Assembly: GCA_900554225.1 (NCBI GenBank)
Contig: USGH01000019.1
Span: 1-19,877, forward strand
Length of the DNA stretch: 19,877 nucleotides
Reading direction: 5' to 3'
Source of the DNA: an uncultured Eubacteriales bacterium
Lineage (GTDB): Bacteria > Bacillota > Clostridia > Oscillospirales > CAG-272
Part shown: positions 1 to 7,826 of the stretch, piece by piece
Position numbering within the stretch: position 1 is the first letter of the stretch
How the letters are laid out: each line of letters opens with the position of its first letter
Translations under genes and position numbers: made by a program
The notes under the pieces: model-generated
Database searches by the model: none
What the model was told of the DNA's origin: nothing
Seen by the model: the letters and a program-made list of their open reading frames with translations, nothing else

Positions 1-1
1 C

Positions 2-544
2 GCGGAATATGACGGCTTCGTCTTTACCGGCGGCATGGACATCGACCCGGTTTGGTATGGCGAAACCAATGACGCAGGGCTGTCCACGGAGATCGATCCC
101 CTGCGCGACCGGTTTGAGCTGGGACTGGCACACCGCCTTCTCCATTCCGACCGTGCCGTACTGGGCATCTGCCGCGGGATCCAAACCCTCTGCGTCGCCG
201 CCGGCGGTACGCTATGGCAGGACATCCACAGTGAATACGGACTGTATCCGCACCGCGATGTGGACGAAAACGGTCTGCCGCACCACACGGTACATCTCTA
301 TGGCAGACTGCGCGACATCGTAGGCGCGGATACCGTGGAGACAAACAGCTACCACCACCAGTCTCCGAAGGTGCCGGGCGAAAATATGGACATCTGCGCG
401 CGCCATCGGGATGGACTGATCGAAGCGATCCTGCTGCGGGAGCATCCGTTTTTCCTCGGTCTCCAGTGGCACCCGGAAGTGAATCCGGACTGGGTATCGG
501 AGAGGATCTTTGCACGGTTTCTGGAGGCTTGTCGGGAAAGATGA
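2..544 (+). CDS. Gamma-glutamyl-gamma-aminobutyrate hydrolase-like protein (peptidase C26, class I glutamine amidotransferase fold), 5' truncated
   Basis: The reading frame is open from base 2, so the gene begins upstream of the window; the ATG at 35 lies inside a conserved stretch (FTGGMDIDP) and is not the true start. The nucleophile elbow LGICRGIQ has its Cys codon at 170-172. The C-terminal LQWHPE carries the His (470-472) and Glu (476-478) that complete the Cys-His-Glu triad of class I amidotransferases. The oxyanion-loop context and the run YHHQSPK fit the PuuD/C26 group, whose members hydrolyse gamma-glutamyl amides such as gamma-glutamyl-GABA. The substrate cannot be decided from this fragment. 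The gene ends in TGA and converges on the solute-binding protein gene, with a bidirectional terminator between them. Family call is firm, exact function is inferred. Confidence 0.85.
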   Translation, partial: AEYDGFVFTGGMDIDPVWYGETNDAGLSTEIDPLRDRFELGLAHRLLHSDRAVLGICRGIQTLCVAAGGTLWQDIHSEYGLYPHRDVDENGLPHHTVHLYGRLRDIVGADTVETNSYHHQSPKVPGENMDICARHRDGLIEAILLREHPFFLGLQWHPEVNPDWVSERIFARFLEACRER

Positions 545-696
545 ACGGCAGTAGCCCAACACACTTGTGAATATGCCAAAACAGCCATATTCCACGGCTG
601 CATAAAACAGTTAAAAAGTGAAGAACGGCATTGCAGAAACCTCTCGCACATGCGTGTGATAACAGAACACCTAAGCGGAATCAGTATACAGCAAAA

Positions 697-738
697 AACG
701 ACAGGACTGCATACACAGTTCTGTCGCTTTTTCTTTTG
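697..738. terminator. Bidirectional intrinsic terminator between converging genes
   Basis: An 11-bp stem CGACAGGACTG (699-709) pairs with CAGTTCTGTCG (716-726) with one G-T wobble and a short loop. It is followed by CTTTTTCTTTT on the plus strand and by TTTTTTGC on the minus strand, so it can end both the C26 gene and the solute-binding protein gene. The rest of 545-690 holds nothing I recognise. Confidence 0.85.
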
Positions 739-748
739 TTTGGATTTT

Positions 749-2242
749 TTACTGTCCCTGCACGGTTTCCAGCGTCTTCTGGATGGCTTGTTCAATACTT
801 GCTGCTTTGGATTGGATGCTGGAAATCAGAGAGTTGCTGCCGGACACCACTACGCTTGTGGGAATGGACATGGGGGATCCCCACTGATCGCTCATGGCAA
901 AGCCCGGGTCATAATAAGTGGTTTCGATAGCCAGCATCATCATTTTCGCAGATTCCTCGTCACGGATATACCGCCGTTCCAGATAGTTTGCCACGTAAAT
1001 AGGCTTGACATCTACATAGGACAGATAGGACATTACCTCCAGCGCCAGACCGATGTCGGAAATATCATCGTTATGTACCTTGGGGATACTCAAACAGCTT
1101 GTGAAGGCGGTGTTGGTCATGGTGCGGTAGCTTTCCTGGTATTCGTTGTACTTGGGCATAGGCAGAACGCCATAGTCGTCTTCCATATCCAGATATTCAC
1201 TCATGTTACCGGGATACTGGAGCATGAACAATGCTTCGCCCATAATGAACTTATTCAACCAGTAATCCCAGCCGGTCAGCTCGCCCACAAAATTGTAACC
1301 GTCCACCAGACATACCCGCGTCTTGTTCGTCAGCATATTGTACAGCTTGTTGAACTTGTCCACGTTCTCTTCGGTCTGCAGGATAAACTTGGGAATATCG
1401 TTTTCGTCCTTTTCAAAGAAATTCACACCGCAAGCAATCATGGAAGCCTGTACGTCCTGTACTTGTCCTACCACGCCCATGATGTCCCGGTCGTCTATGG
1501 CGCCGTCACCGTTGGAGTCAAGGGGTAGAGCTTCTACCATCTCCCACATCCGATCGTAGGTCCAACGTCCTTTCAGGACGTCTTCATAAGGCAGTTCCAT
1601 GTTGTAGTTGATGCACATATCCTTGTTGAACAGCATGATGGCTGCCACGTCGTCCGCGTTCTGGCACAGAGAAGAAATCAGGCAGAACTTCATTGAGCCG
1701 AAGCTGAAGTTTTCATTGGCAGACTGGTTCCACCAGGCTTCATCGGTCTGCAGATTCGGAACGGTGCCCATATCCGTCAGAAGATTGGACACAAAAAGGC
1801 TGGCTGCATTTTGCGTCATGTTGCTGATGGCATCATATGTCCCGTCCCCGGCGATCACATTGTTCTTCACCAGATTGACAACGGCTTGCCGATCCTCATA
1901 ACGGTGTTCCACTATCTTGATACCCAGACGCTCCTCGATCTCCAGATTTCGGTTGTACAGAGCGTCGTTGAATTTTTGTCCGGTCACCTCCTCGGCGGAG
2001 ATATCCACCCAAGTACCGGAAATAATATCAATCTCCGCACCGAGATTGACCACAGGCACTAATGCTTCGTAGTAGGCGTCCTTCTGCTGACCCTTGATTT
2101 CCTCGTCCGTTAAGGCTTTCGATTCTGTCACCGCGCTGCCGCTCTCCGTATCGGATTCGGACTCCGCGACAGTTTCCCCGCAAGCAGTCAAGGTCTGCGC
2201 TGTCAGCAGTGCGCAGAGCAATATAATGGCTGACTTTTTCAT
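749..2242 (-). CDS. Extracellular solute-binding lipoprotein (ABC sugar-type family 1)
   Basis: The 497-residue product starts with a lipoprotein signal peptide (KK, hydrophobic core, lipobox LTAC with Cys21). A Glu/Ser/Thr-rich linker follows to about residue 45. The body has the look of family 1 carbohydrate-binding proteins, including a calcium-type loop DSNGDGAIDDRD at residues 242-253, and several Trp/Tyr residues that often line sugar pockets. It would sit on the outer face of the membrane and deliver a ligand, probably an oligosaccharide, to an ABC permease. No permease or ATPase gene is nearby. The start follows AGGAAAGG on the minus strand. It lies 42 bp downstream of the GNAT gene with no terminator between, so the two may be co-transcribed. 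The ligand is unknown. Confidence 0.85.
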   Translation of the reverse strand: MKKSAIILLCALLTAQTLTACGETVAESESDTESGSAVTESKALTDEEIKGQQKDAYYEALVPVVNLGAEIDIISGTWVDISAEEVTGQKFNDALYNRNLEIEERLGIKIVEHRYEDRQAVVNLVKNNVIAGDGTYDAISNMTQNAASLFVSNLLTDMGTVPNLQTDEAWWNQSANENFSFGSMKFCLISSLCQNADDVAAIMLFNKDMCINYNMELPYEDVLKGRWTYDRMWEMVEALPLDSNGDGAIDDRDIMGVVGQVQDVQASMIACGVNFFEKDENDIPKFILQTEENVDKFNKLYNMLTNKTRVCLVDGYNFVGELTGWDYWLNKFIMGEALFMLQYPGNMSEYLDMEDDYGVLPMPKYNEYQESYRTMTNTAFTSCLSIPKVHNDDISDIGLALEVMSYLSYVDVKPIYVANYLERRYIRDEESAKMMMLAIETTYYDPGFAMSDQWGSPMSIPTSVVVSGSNSLISSIQSKAASIEQAIQKTLETVQGQ

Positions 2243-2284
2243 GGTTTTCTTTCCTTTCCTGAGTCTGTTCCTACTTTAATAATA

Positions 2285-2839
2285 TTACTTCTTCTCCACC
2301 GGACGCAGCATCTCGTATTCCTTCAGCACCCGTCCGTCCGGCAAATGGATCGCGTTCGGATGCTCGGCATAAATCTGAAAGCCCATCTTCTCGTACAGCG
2401 CACGTCCGCGGTCGTTCCCTTCGATGAAAGCAAGCTCCATCTGCTCAAGCCCCCATTGCTCCGCGATCTTTGTGAGCTCCCGGAACATTGCCGTGCCGAT
2501 CCCGCGGTTCCAGTATGCCTTGCGCAGCCCGATCCCGATACTGGCGCGGTGGCGGTCCTTTTGGTGACGGCCTCGGTTCATGGAGCAGTTGCCGACGATG
2601 ATCCCATCCATTTCGCACACGATCATAACGCTGTCCTCTCCCGCTGCGGCATTCTCTAAAAAACGCTTTTCGCTTTCCAGATCCGGCAGCGGATCCTCCG
2701 CCGTGCGCAGCAGAAATTCCGTCTCGGAGACAACGGTACGCAGATAGTCGAGCATAGCCGATGCATCCTCTGTGGTCGGCGCGCGGAATACCGCCTTTTC
2801 CCCGGTTTTCAGCGTGATTTCTTTTCTTGGGTAGTCCAT
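2285..2839 (-). CDS. GNAT family N-acetyltransferase
   Basis: The 184-residue protein is a single GNAT domain. Acetyl-CoA-binding motif A is visible as IGIGLRKAYWNRGIGTA (residues 101-117, with RGIGTA contacting the pyrophosphate), and motif B as NDRGRALYEKMGF (142-154). These enzymes move an acetyl group from acetyl-CoA to an amine; the closest style is the small ribosomal-protein/amino-acid acetyltransferases, but the substrate is not readable. I chose the ATG at 2839 because AAAGGAG lies 9 bases upstream. The in-frame ATG at 2875 immediately follows the -10 box of a good promoter and so would lie at or before the transcript start. The longer open frame to 3181 runs back through the pgcA terminator and is not used. 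Confidence 0.88.
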   Translation of the reverse strand: MDYPRKEITLKTGEKAVFRAPTTEDASAMLDYLRTVVSETEFLLRTAEDPLPDLESEKRFLENAAAGEDSVMIVCEMDGIIVGNCSMNRGRHQKDRHRASIGIGLRKAYWNRGIGTAMFRELTKIAEQWGLEQMELAFIEGNDRGRALYEKMGFQIYAEHPNAIHLPDGRVLKEYEMLRPVEKK

Positions 2840-2875
2840 ATCGGCACGCTCCTTTCGGATAAAAAAATTTTCCAT

Positions 2876-2904
2876 AGTATACCACTTCCGCCATCCGATT
2901 ACAA
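2876..2904 (-). promoter_or_regulatory. Sigma-A type promoter for the GNAT gene
   Basis: On the minus strand, TTGTAA (2899-2904) is 17 bp from TATACT (2876-2881). The expected transcript start is about 7 bases further on, leaving a short leader with the AAAGGAG site used by the ATG at 2839. Confidence 0.65.
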
Positions 2905-2975
2905 TGGAAAATGTTCCGAAATTCCTGTGTATGCACACGCCGCCCGTTGTATATTTTGTACAGCGATGGATATAT

Positions 2976-3017
2976 AGAAAAAGCGGAGCCAGCCATTTCG
3001 ACCGACTCCGCGTTTTT
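2976..3017 (-). terminator. Intrinsic terminator after the phosphoglucomutase gene
   Basis: On the minus strand, directly after the TAA stop, GCGGAGTCGGTC pairs with GGCTGGCTCCGC (spanning 2983-3012, G-C core with wobbles) and is followed by TTTTTC. It ends the htpG unit just upstream of the GNAT promoter. Confidence 0.85.
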
Positions 3018-4757
3018 TTACTTTTTGAGCTGTCCGTGTGCCAGATGGAGCATATCCTCCAGCGATGCGGTACAAGCGGTTGTATTTGCCTTTGCCTCGT
3101 TCTCATCCCTGCCGCACGCAAGAATATAGAATTTGATCTTCGGCTCGGTGCCGGACGGACGCGCCACCACAACACAGCCATTCTCCATTGCGAAATACAC
3201 GACGTTCGATTTCGGCAGTCCCGTCGGCAATACCTTGCCGGTTTTTACGTCCACGGAGGTTTCCGCGAGATAGTCCCGCACATTGACGACCGCGCTGCCG
3301 CCGATTTCCGCCGGGATCTGTGCGCGCAGACCGTTCATCATATCAGCGATCTTCTGCTTGCCGTCCAGTCCCTCCATGTAGATTTCCGCCGCGTTTTCAC
3401 TGTAGAAGCCGTATTTTTCGTACAGTGCCTCCATGGCGTCGATGAGGGTCATGCCGCGCAGATGGTAGTACGCCGCCATCTCGCAGATGAGCATGGACGC
3501 AACAACGGAATCCTTGTCTCTGGCATGACCGCCCTTGAGATAACCGTAGGACTCCTCATAGCCGAGCAGGAACGTGCCGTGTCCCGCCTCCTCATGCTCC
3601 CGGATCACCTCGGCGATGAACTTAAAGCCGGTCAGCACGTTGTACAGCGTCACGTTGTGTGCCTTGCAGATCGCGCTTGCCATTTCGCTTGTCACGATGG
3701 TCTTGACGCAGTAGCCATCCGCAGGCATTCTTCCCTGCTCCTCCAGTGCGGAGAAGATGTAGTCCAGCAGGAGAGAACCCATCTGGTTGCCCGTGATGCA
3801 GCGGAAGGTGCCGGATCTGTCCTTTGCCATCACGCCCACGCGGTCCGCGTCCGGGTCTGTTGCAATGATGAGATCGCTATGCACCTTCTCCGCAAGCGCA
3901 ATGCCCAGCCTGAAGGACGCGGGATACTCCGGATTTGGCTTATCGAGTCCCGGGAAATTGCCGTTCGGTGCCATCTGCTGCTCCACGGCGTAGATATGCT
4001 TCATCCCGATCCGGCGCATCATTTCGGGAACCAGTCTCGCACCGGCACCAAAGAGCGGTGTGTACACAATGCGCAAATCCTCCGCCGATTTCGCGATCAC
4101 ATCGGGATACACCCGTTCGCGCATCAGGCAGTCGAGATAGGCGTTGTCGAAATCCATGCCGACCATGGTGATCCGCTCCGGCCGCGCCATCTCCGGGGAC
4201 GGGACATCGGTGAGCAGATCGGCAGACAGGATCGTTGCGGATACTTTATTTGCCATATCCGCCGTGGGTTGTGCGCCGTCCTCCCAATAGAGCTTGTAGC
4301 CGTTGTACTGGCGCGGATTATGAGAGGCGGTGATGTTGATTCCGGCGATACAGCCGAAATGGCGCACCCCGAAGGACAGGCACGGCGTCGGGCGGAGCTC
4401 GTCAAAGAGATACACGCGGATCCCATGTGCGGTCAGGACCTCGGCTGCCCGTTCGGCGAAATCGCGGGAATGGTTGCGGCTGTCGTATCCGATCACCACA
4501 CCGCGTTCACCGGCACCCAGCTCGTCGATGATCCGGGCGACACCCTCGGTGGCGTGCGCAACGGTATAATTGTTCATCATCCCGGTACCCGCACCCATTT
4601 TGGAGCGCAGACCACCGGTGCCAAATTCCATGTAGCCGGAGAATCGGAACGCGATCTCTTCCGGTTTGTCCGCGATCTCCCGCAGCTCCTGTTTCGTATC
4701 TTCATCAATGGTATCGGAGGAAAGCCAAGCCTGATACCGTTCCATATAGGTTTCCAT
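3018..4757 (-). CDS. pgcA: Phosphoglucomutase / phosphomannomutase (alpha-D-phosphohexomutase)
   Basis: This 579-residue enzyme interconverts hexose 1- and 6-phosphates, linking glycolysis to nucleotide-sugar and polysaccharide synthesis in the cytoplasm. All four signature loops are present. The phosphoserine loop is NITASHNPRQYNGYK (Ser145). The Mg-binding loop is DPDADRVG (301-308). The sugar-specificity loop is GYEESYGYLKGG (399-410). The phosphate-binding loop RPSGTEPKIKFY is near the C-terminus. Length and the N-terminal EFGTGGLRSKMGAG segment match the Bacillus PgcA-type subgroup. The start is preceded by AAGGAG 11 bases upstream. It is the last gene of the htpG unit, 21 bp after the stop of the preceding gene, and has a strong terminator. 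Symbol is by family similarity only. Confidence 0.92.
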   Translation of the reverse strand: METYMERYQAWLSSDTIDEDTKQELREIADKPEEIAFRFSGYMEFGTGGLRSKMGAGTGMMNNYTVAHATEGVARIIDELGAGERGVVIGYDSRNHSRDFAERAAEVLTAHGIRVYLFDELRPTPCLSFGVRHFGCIAGINITASHNPRQYNGYKLYWEDGAQPTADMANKVSATILSADLLTDVPSPEMARPERITMVGMDFDNAYLDCLMRERVYPDVIAKSAEDLRIVYTPLFGAGARLVPEMMRRIGMKHIYAVEQQMAPNGNFPGLDKPNPEYPASFRLGIALAEKVHSDLIIATDPDADRVGVMAKDRSGTFRCITGNQMGSLLLDYIFSALEEQGRMPADGYCVKTIVTSEMASAICKAHNVTLYNVLTGFKFIAEVIREHEEAGHGTFLLGYEESYGYLKGGHARDKDSVVASMLICEMAAYYHLRGMTLIDAMEALYEKYGFYSENAAEIYMEGLDGKQKIADMMNGLRAQIPAEIGGSAVVNVRDYLAETSVDVKTGKVLPTGLPKSNVVYFAMENGCVVVARPSGTEPKIKFYILACGRDENEAKANTTACTASLEDMLHLAHGQLKK

Positions 4758-4778
4758 GGGTGTATTGTCTCCTTTATT

Positions 4779-5714
4779 CTATATACCGGATTGCAGCAGA
4801 GAATAGATGCCGTCTACGGTGTAGCGGATGTGGGTCGCCTCCAGAAAAATCGCCATCCCATTGCCGTCCGCGCCCGTCATATTGAGATGGACACACGTTT
4901 CGTCCAGGTCGCTTGCGTAGGTCAGGGGCAGGGTATGGACGGAGAGGATCTTCGCGCCGAATACCTCCAGACAGGCGAAAAACGTACCGAGCGGGATCTC
5001 CTCCGTCAGCACCACGGACAGATCCCAGTACACCGTTCCCGCCTCCTGCGGCATATGGAGATGCTTGCGCAGAAGAGCAAAGTGCATTTCGTCGTCGTCT
5101 CCCATATCGACCGCCGCCGCCATACAGATCTTCAGATCGTACCGTGAAAGGAGCTTCTGGAACGACACGAGCCGCCCGTCCGCTGCGGTGTACAGCGGCA
5201 GTATGGCGTACCGGCAGCGGTTGTCGTATACCTCCTCGCACACATCGGCAAAGCTCGAATGGTACTCCGCCGTCATCCCGGGGATCTGCGCGGAAAAGAT
5301 CCGATAGGCGCGGTCGGAATACGTATTCTGGAGGTACGCCGTGCTGCGAAAATCCGCATCGGTATCCGCTTCGGCGATCTCCGGCAGAAACCGCATCGCA
5401 TTTCCCGGGAAATAGGGCGCGTATGCCGTGCAGAATCGTGCGAAATCGAGGGTGTACAGTGCACGCTCCGCTTCGTCGTCCGCATAGCCGTACAGCTCCC
5501 GGTACCACGCGGCGACATCCTCCGGGGTAGCTTCTGCGGCAACGAGTCCGGCAAGATACGGCGGCAGCGATTTTTCCGGAAAGCCGAGCCGTGCGGTCTG
5601 CCGGAGTATGCCGTCCCAGATCTGCGCGTTGCGATCCCGTTCCCGGCGCAGATACGTGAAATTCTGCCGCAGAAGTGCCGGATCTGCCGCCGTTTTCTTG
5701 TCCGTATCCGTCAT
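4779..5714 (-). CDS. Unrecognised protein with prephenate-dehydratase-like and ACT-like regions, catalytic motif absent
   Basis: I know no named family for this 311-residue protein. Residues 1-120 look helical and Arg/Glu/Ala-rich. Residues 124-217 resemble a prephenate dehydratase lobe by eye: AYLQNTYSDRAYRIF in place of the GTYSxxAA motif, then SSFADVCEEVYDNRCRYAILPLY in place of SFxdVfxaVExGxadyGVlPIENS, then LLSRYDLKI. Residues 226-305 resemble an ACT domain (VVLTEEIPLGTFFACLEVFGAKILSVHTLP). The catalytic TRF is replaced by MHF in DDDEMHFALL, and IENS by LYTA, so enzyme activity is unlikely. The ATG at 5714 has GAGGG 8 bases upstream; a TTG at 5744 would add ten residues. It sits 30 bp after htpG and 21 bp before pgcA, so it is probably co-transcribed. 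The gene is real; the fold call is inference. Confidence 0.85.
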   Translation of the reverse strand: MTDTDKKTAADPALLRQNFTYLRRERDRNAQIWDGILRQTARLGFPEKSLPPYLAGLVAAEATPEDVAAWYRELYGYADDEAERALYTLDFARFCTAYAPYFPGNAMRFLPEIAEADTDADFRSTAYLQNTYSDRAYRIFSAQIPGMTAEYHSSFADVCEEVYDNRCRYAILPLYTAADGRLVSFQKLLSRYDLKICMAAAVDMGDDDEMHFALLRKHLHMPQEAGTVYWDLSVVLTEEIPLGTFFACLEVFGAKILSVHTLPLTYASDLDETCVHLNMTGADGNGMAIFLEATHIRYTVDGIYSLLQSGI

Positions 5715-5744
5715 GGCACCATCCCTCTGTATCGCATACGGCAA

Positions 5745-7646
5745 TTACAGCATCGAAAGGACGGAGTAGCTGTCGGACAGGAACTTTTGCAGCTCGTCCG
5801 CGGTAAACGGCCGCTGCGACATGGTGGCAAGCGCAAAGATCTGCCGTGCGATCGTCTCCGCGCGTTCTTCATTGCCGTTGTCGCAGAGCGTGGTCAGCTT
5901 TCCGACAAGCGGCGAGGCGGTATTGAGCGTCAGTGTAGCGTCCAGCGGGAAGTCTCCCATGCCGTCCATGCGGTAGAGCTTCATCATATCCTGCATCCGG
6001 CGCGCTTCCTCGGACACGGTAAGGATCGCGGGGACATTCGCGTCGCGGTACCGATCGAAAGCAATCGTGGTATGCTCTCCCGCCACCTTTCTGAACAGCT
6101 CCGCCAGTGCCGGAATCTCGGTTTTGTCGCCGTCGTCCTTCAGGCTATCCGGTGTCTCGGCATCCACACGTGCGAATTTCACGGCAGGCTTGTCCGCGTT
6201 GTCCTTCTCGCCCGGGTTTGCCATCTCCACCGTCTGGATAAACTGTGTATCGATCACACGGTCGAGCAGCACCACGTCGATATTTTCTTTCCGGAACATG
6301 GCGATGTAGCTTGCCTGTGCGGTCGCGTCGGTGGCATAGTAGATCTTGCCGGGATGCTTTTCGGCTGCCGCGTCAAGATATTCCTGTAGGGTGACGAATC
6401 CGCCGCCGCACTTTTCCAAAAGGATGCTGTCCTTCACGCGGTCGTAGAACTTGCGGTCGCGCATACAGCCGTATTCGACAAAGGTCTTGAGGTCGCGCCA
6501 GATCTTCTCGTAGCTCTCACGGTCGTTCTGGAACATGCTGTTCAGCTTGTCGGCGACCTTTTTCACAATGTGTGCGGAGATCTTTGCCACGTATCCGCTG
6601 TTCTGGAGATAGCTCCGGGATACGTTCAGCGGCAGCTCCGGGCAATCGAGCACACCCTTGAGCATGAGCAGATATTCCGGGATGACCTCCTTGATGTTGT
6701 CCGCAACAAATACCTGATTGTAATAGAGCTTGACCTGCCCCTCCAGGCTCTCGTATTCGTTGGCGATGCGTGGGAAATAGAGGATCCCCTTGAAATTGAG
6801 CGGATAATCGGCTTTCAGGTGAATGTGGAACAGCGGCTCCTTGTAATCGTGGAACACCTTGCGGTAAAATTCCTTGTATTCCTCATCGGTGCAGTCCGAC
6901 GGATTCTTGAGCCACAGCGGATGGGTGTCGTTGATCGGCTCCGGCTTCTTTTTCTCCTGCGCGTGCTCGTGGTCACAGGTGCATTCCTCACCGTCCGCGT
7001 GCTCATGCTCGCAGGTACATTCGTGATCGTCGTGCGCCTCCTCGTCTTCCGCTTCGGCATCCACAAGGTAGATCGGCACCGGCATGAACGCACAGTACTT
7101 TTCGAGCACCTCGCGCAGCTTGTACATGCTGAGAAATTCTTCCCCTTCCTCATTCACGTGCATGACGACGGACGTACCGTATGCCGGGACCTCGCCCTCC
7201 TCCGGGGTGTAATCCGGAGTGATGTCGTACTCGCCGTCCTCACCGCAGGTCCATTTGACGCAGGGCGCGCCGGTGTAGGATTTCGTGATGATGTCCACGC
7301 GGTCGGATACCATAAAGGACGAATAGAACCCCAGTCCGAAGTGACCGATGATGCCGTTCTGTGCCGCGTCTCCCTCGCCCTCGTATTTCTGGATGAAGTC
7401 CAGCGCACCGGACAATGCGATCTGGCAGATGTATTTGCGCAGCTCCTCCTCCGTCATACCGATACCGGTATCCGTGACGGTGATGATGCGTGCGGTTTTG
7501 TCCAGCGTGACCGTGATCTTCGCGTCGTCCGCGCTTATATCCTTGACCTCGCCGAGAGAGATCAGCCGGCGCAGCTTTGTCACTGCGTCACAGCCGTTTG
7601 AAGTGATCTCGCGGAGGAAGATCTCCTTTTCGGAAAAGAGCCACAT
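5745..7646 (-). CDS. htpG: Molecular chaperone HtpG (Hsp90 family), main open frame lacking its first 21 codons because of an in-frame amber codon
   Basis: HtpG is the bacterial Hsp90, an ATP-dependent cytosolic chaperone dimer. The 633-residue frame shows the Hsp90 ATPase elements: the helix SEKEIFLREITSNGCDA (residues 5-21), DTGIGM (59-64) and the lid glycines GHFGLGFYS (101-109). The middle domain (PLWLKNPSDC onward) and a full C-terminal domain follow. The frame begins with ATGTGG directly after a TAG codon. The normal N-terminus lies in the same frame upstream of that TAG. No ribosome binding site precedes the ATG at 7646, so expression needs reinitiation or readthrough. At the junction of N-terminal and middle domains, where eukaryotic Hsp90 has its charged linker, there is a duplicated Cys/His-rich segment (residues 206-229). 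It is first in a unit with the ACT-like protein and pgcA. Confidence 0.93.
   Translation of the reverse strand: MWLFSEKEIFLREITSNGCDAVTKLRRLISLGEVKDISADDAKITVTLDKTARIITVTDTGIGMTEEELRKYICQIALSGALDFIQKYEGEGDAAQNGIIGHFGLGFYSSFMVSDRVDIITKSYTGAPCVKWTCGEDGEYDITPDYTPEEGEVPAYGTSVVMHVNEEGEEFLSMYKLREVLEKYCAFMPVPIYLVDAEAEDEEAHDDHECTCEHEHADGEECTCDHEHAQEKKKPEPINDTHPLWLKNPSDCTDEEYKEFYRKVFHDYKEPLFHIHLKADYPLNFKGILYFPRIANEYESLEGQVKLYYNQVFVADNIKEVIPEYLLMLKGVLDCPELPLNVSRSYLQNSGYVAKISAHIVKKVADKLNSMFQNDRESYEKIWRDLKTFVEYGCMRDRKFYDRVKDSILLEKCGGGFVTLQEYLDAAAEKHPGKIYYATDATAQASYIAMFRKENIDVVLLDRVIDTQFIQTVEMANPGEKDNADKPAVKFARVDAETPDSLKDDGDKTEIPALAELFRKVAGEHTTIAFDRYRDANVPAILTVSEEARRMQDMMKLYRMDGMGDFPLDATLTLNTASPLVGKLTTLCDNGNEERAETIARQIFALATMSQRPFTADELQKFLSDSYSVLSML
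6960..7031 (-). repeat. Two 36-bp tandem units encoding Cys/His-rich dodecapeptides inside htpG
   Basis: The minus strand encodes DDHECTCEHEHA followed directly by DGEECTCDHEHA. Each 12-residue unit has a CxC and an HxH motif and is encoded by 36 bp; the two units are clearly similar at DNA level. The insert falls between the N-terminal and middle domains of HtpG and is flanked by acidic (AEAEDEEAH) and basic (QEKKK) residues. Confidence 0.85.
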
Positions 7647-7712
7647 CTAGATGATTGGGAAAATATGCTCCAGCTCAATGCTGATGCCGCCGTGTGTTGT
7701 ATTCTCAGCCAT
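7647..7712 (-). pseudogene. htpG: htpG N-terminal 21 codons ending in an in-frame TAG
   Basis: On the minus strand an ATG at 7712 follows GGGAGGC, the best ribosome binding site of the locus. It encodes MAENTTHGGISIELEHIFPI plus one more Ile, then TAG (7647-7649), then ATG TGG of the main frame. In other HtpG proteins this segment runs on as HIFPIIKKWLYSEKEIFLRE, so TAG-ATG replaces a Lys-Lys pair. The 21 residues include the first beta strand and the start of helix 1 of the Hsp90 ATPase domain. This may be a nonsense mutation, a base error, an amber codon that is read through, or a leader that hands ribosomes to the adjoining ATG. Confidence 0.8.
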
Positions 7713-7797
7713 AGTATAGCCTCCCATGTATATATGTAAATCCGGTTCCGCAAGGATGAAAAATGAGGAGCGGAACGAAAACTTTTCCTAATACTAT

Positions 7798-7826
7798 ATG
7801 ATAGCACGAAATTGTGTCCCATACAA
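7798..7826 (-). promoter_or_regulatory. Candidate sigma-A promoter for the htpG unit
   Basis: On the minus strand TTGTAT (7821-7826) is 17 bp from TATCAT (7798-7803). It leaves a leader of about 80 bases before the ATG at 7712. I see no CIRCE-type inverted repeat (TTAGCACTC-N9-GAGTGCTAA), so HrcA control is not indicated. Confidence 0.5.

Noticed and set aside
2840..3181. N-terminal extension of the GNAT protein
   Set aside because: It would be read from upstream of the promoter and through the pgcA terminator, and the extra residues are low-quality Arg/Trp-rich sequence.
2904..5147. 747-codon open frame on the plus strand opposite pgcA and part of the ACT-like gene
   Set aside because: No ribosome site, composition (His/Arg/Val-rich) typical of an antisense shadow, and the opposite strand encodes an enzyme with all its motifs.
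5259..7601. Long plus-strand frames opposite htpG (5259-6389 and 6570-7601)
   Set aside because: Shadows of the htpG frame with no start signals or recognisable domains.
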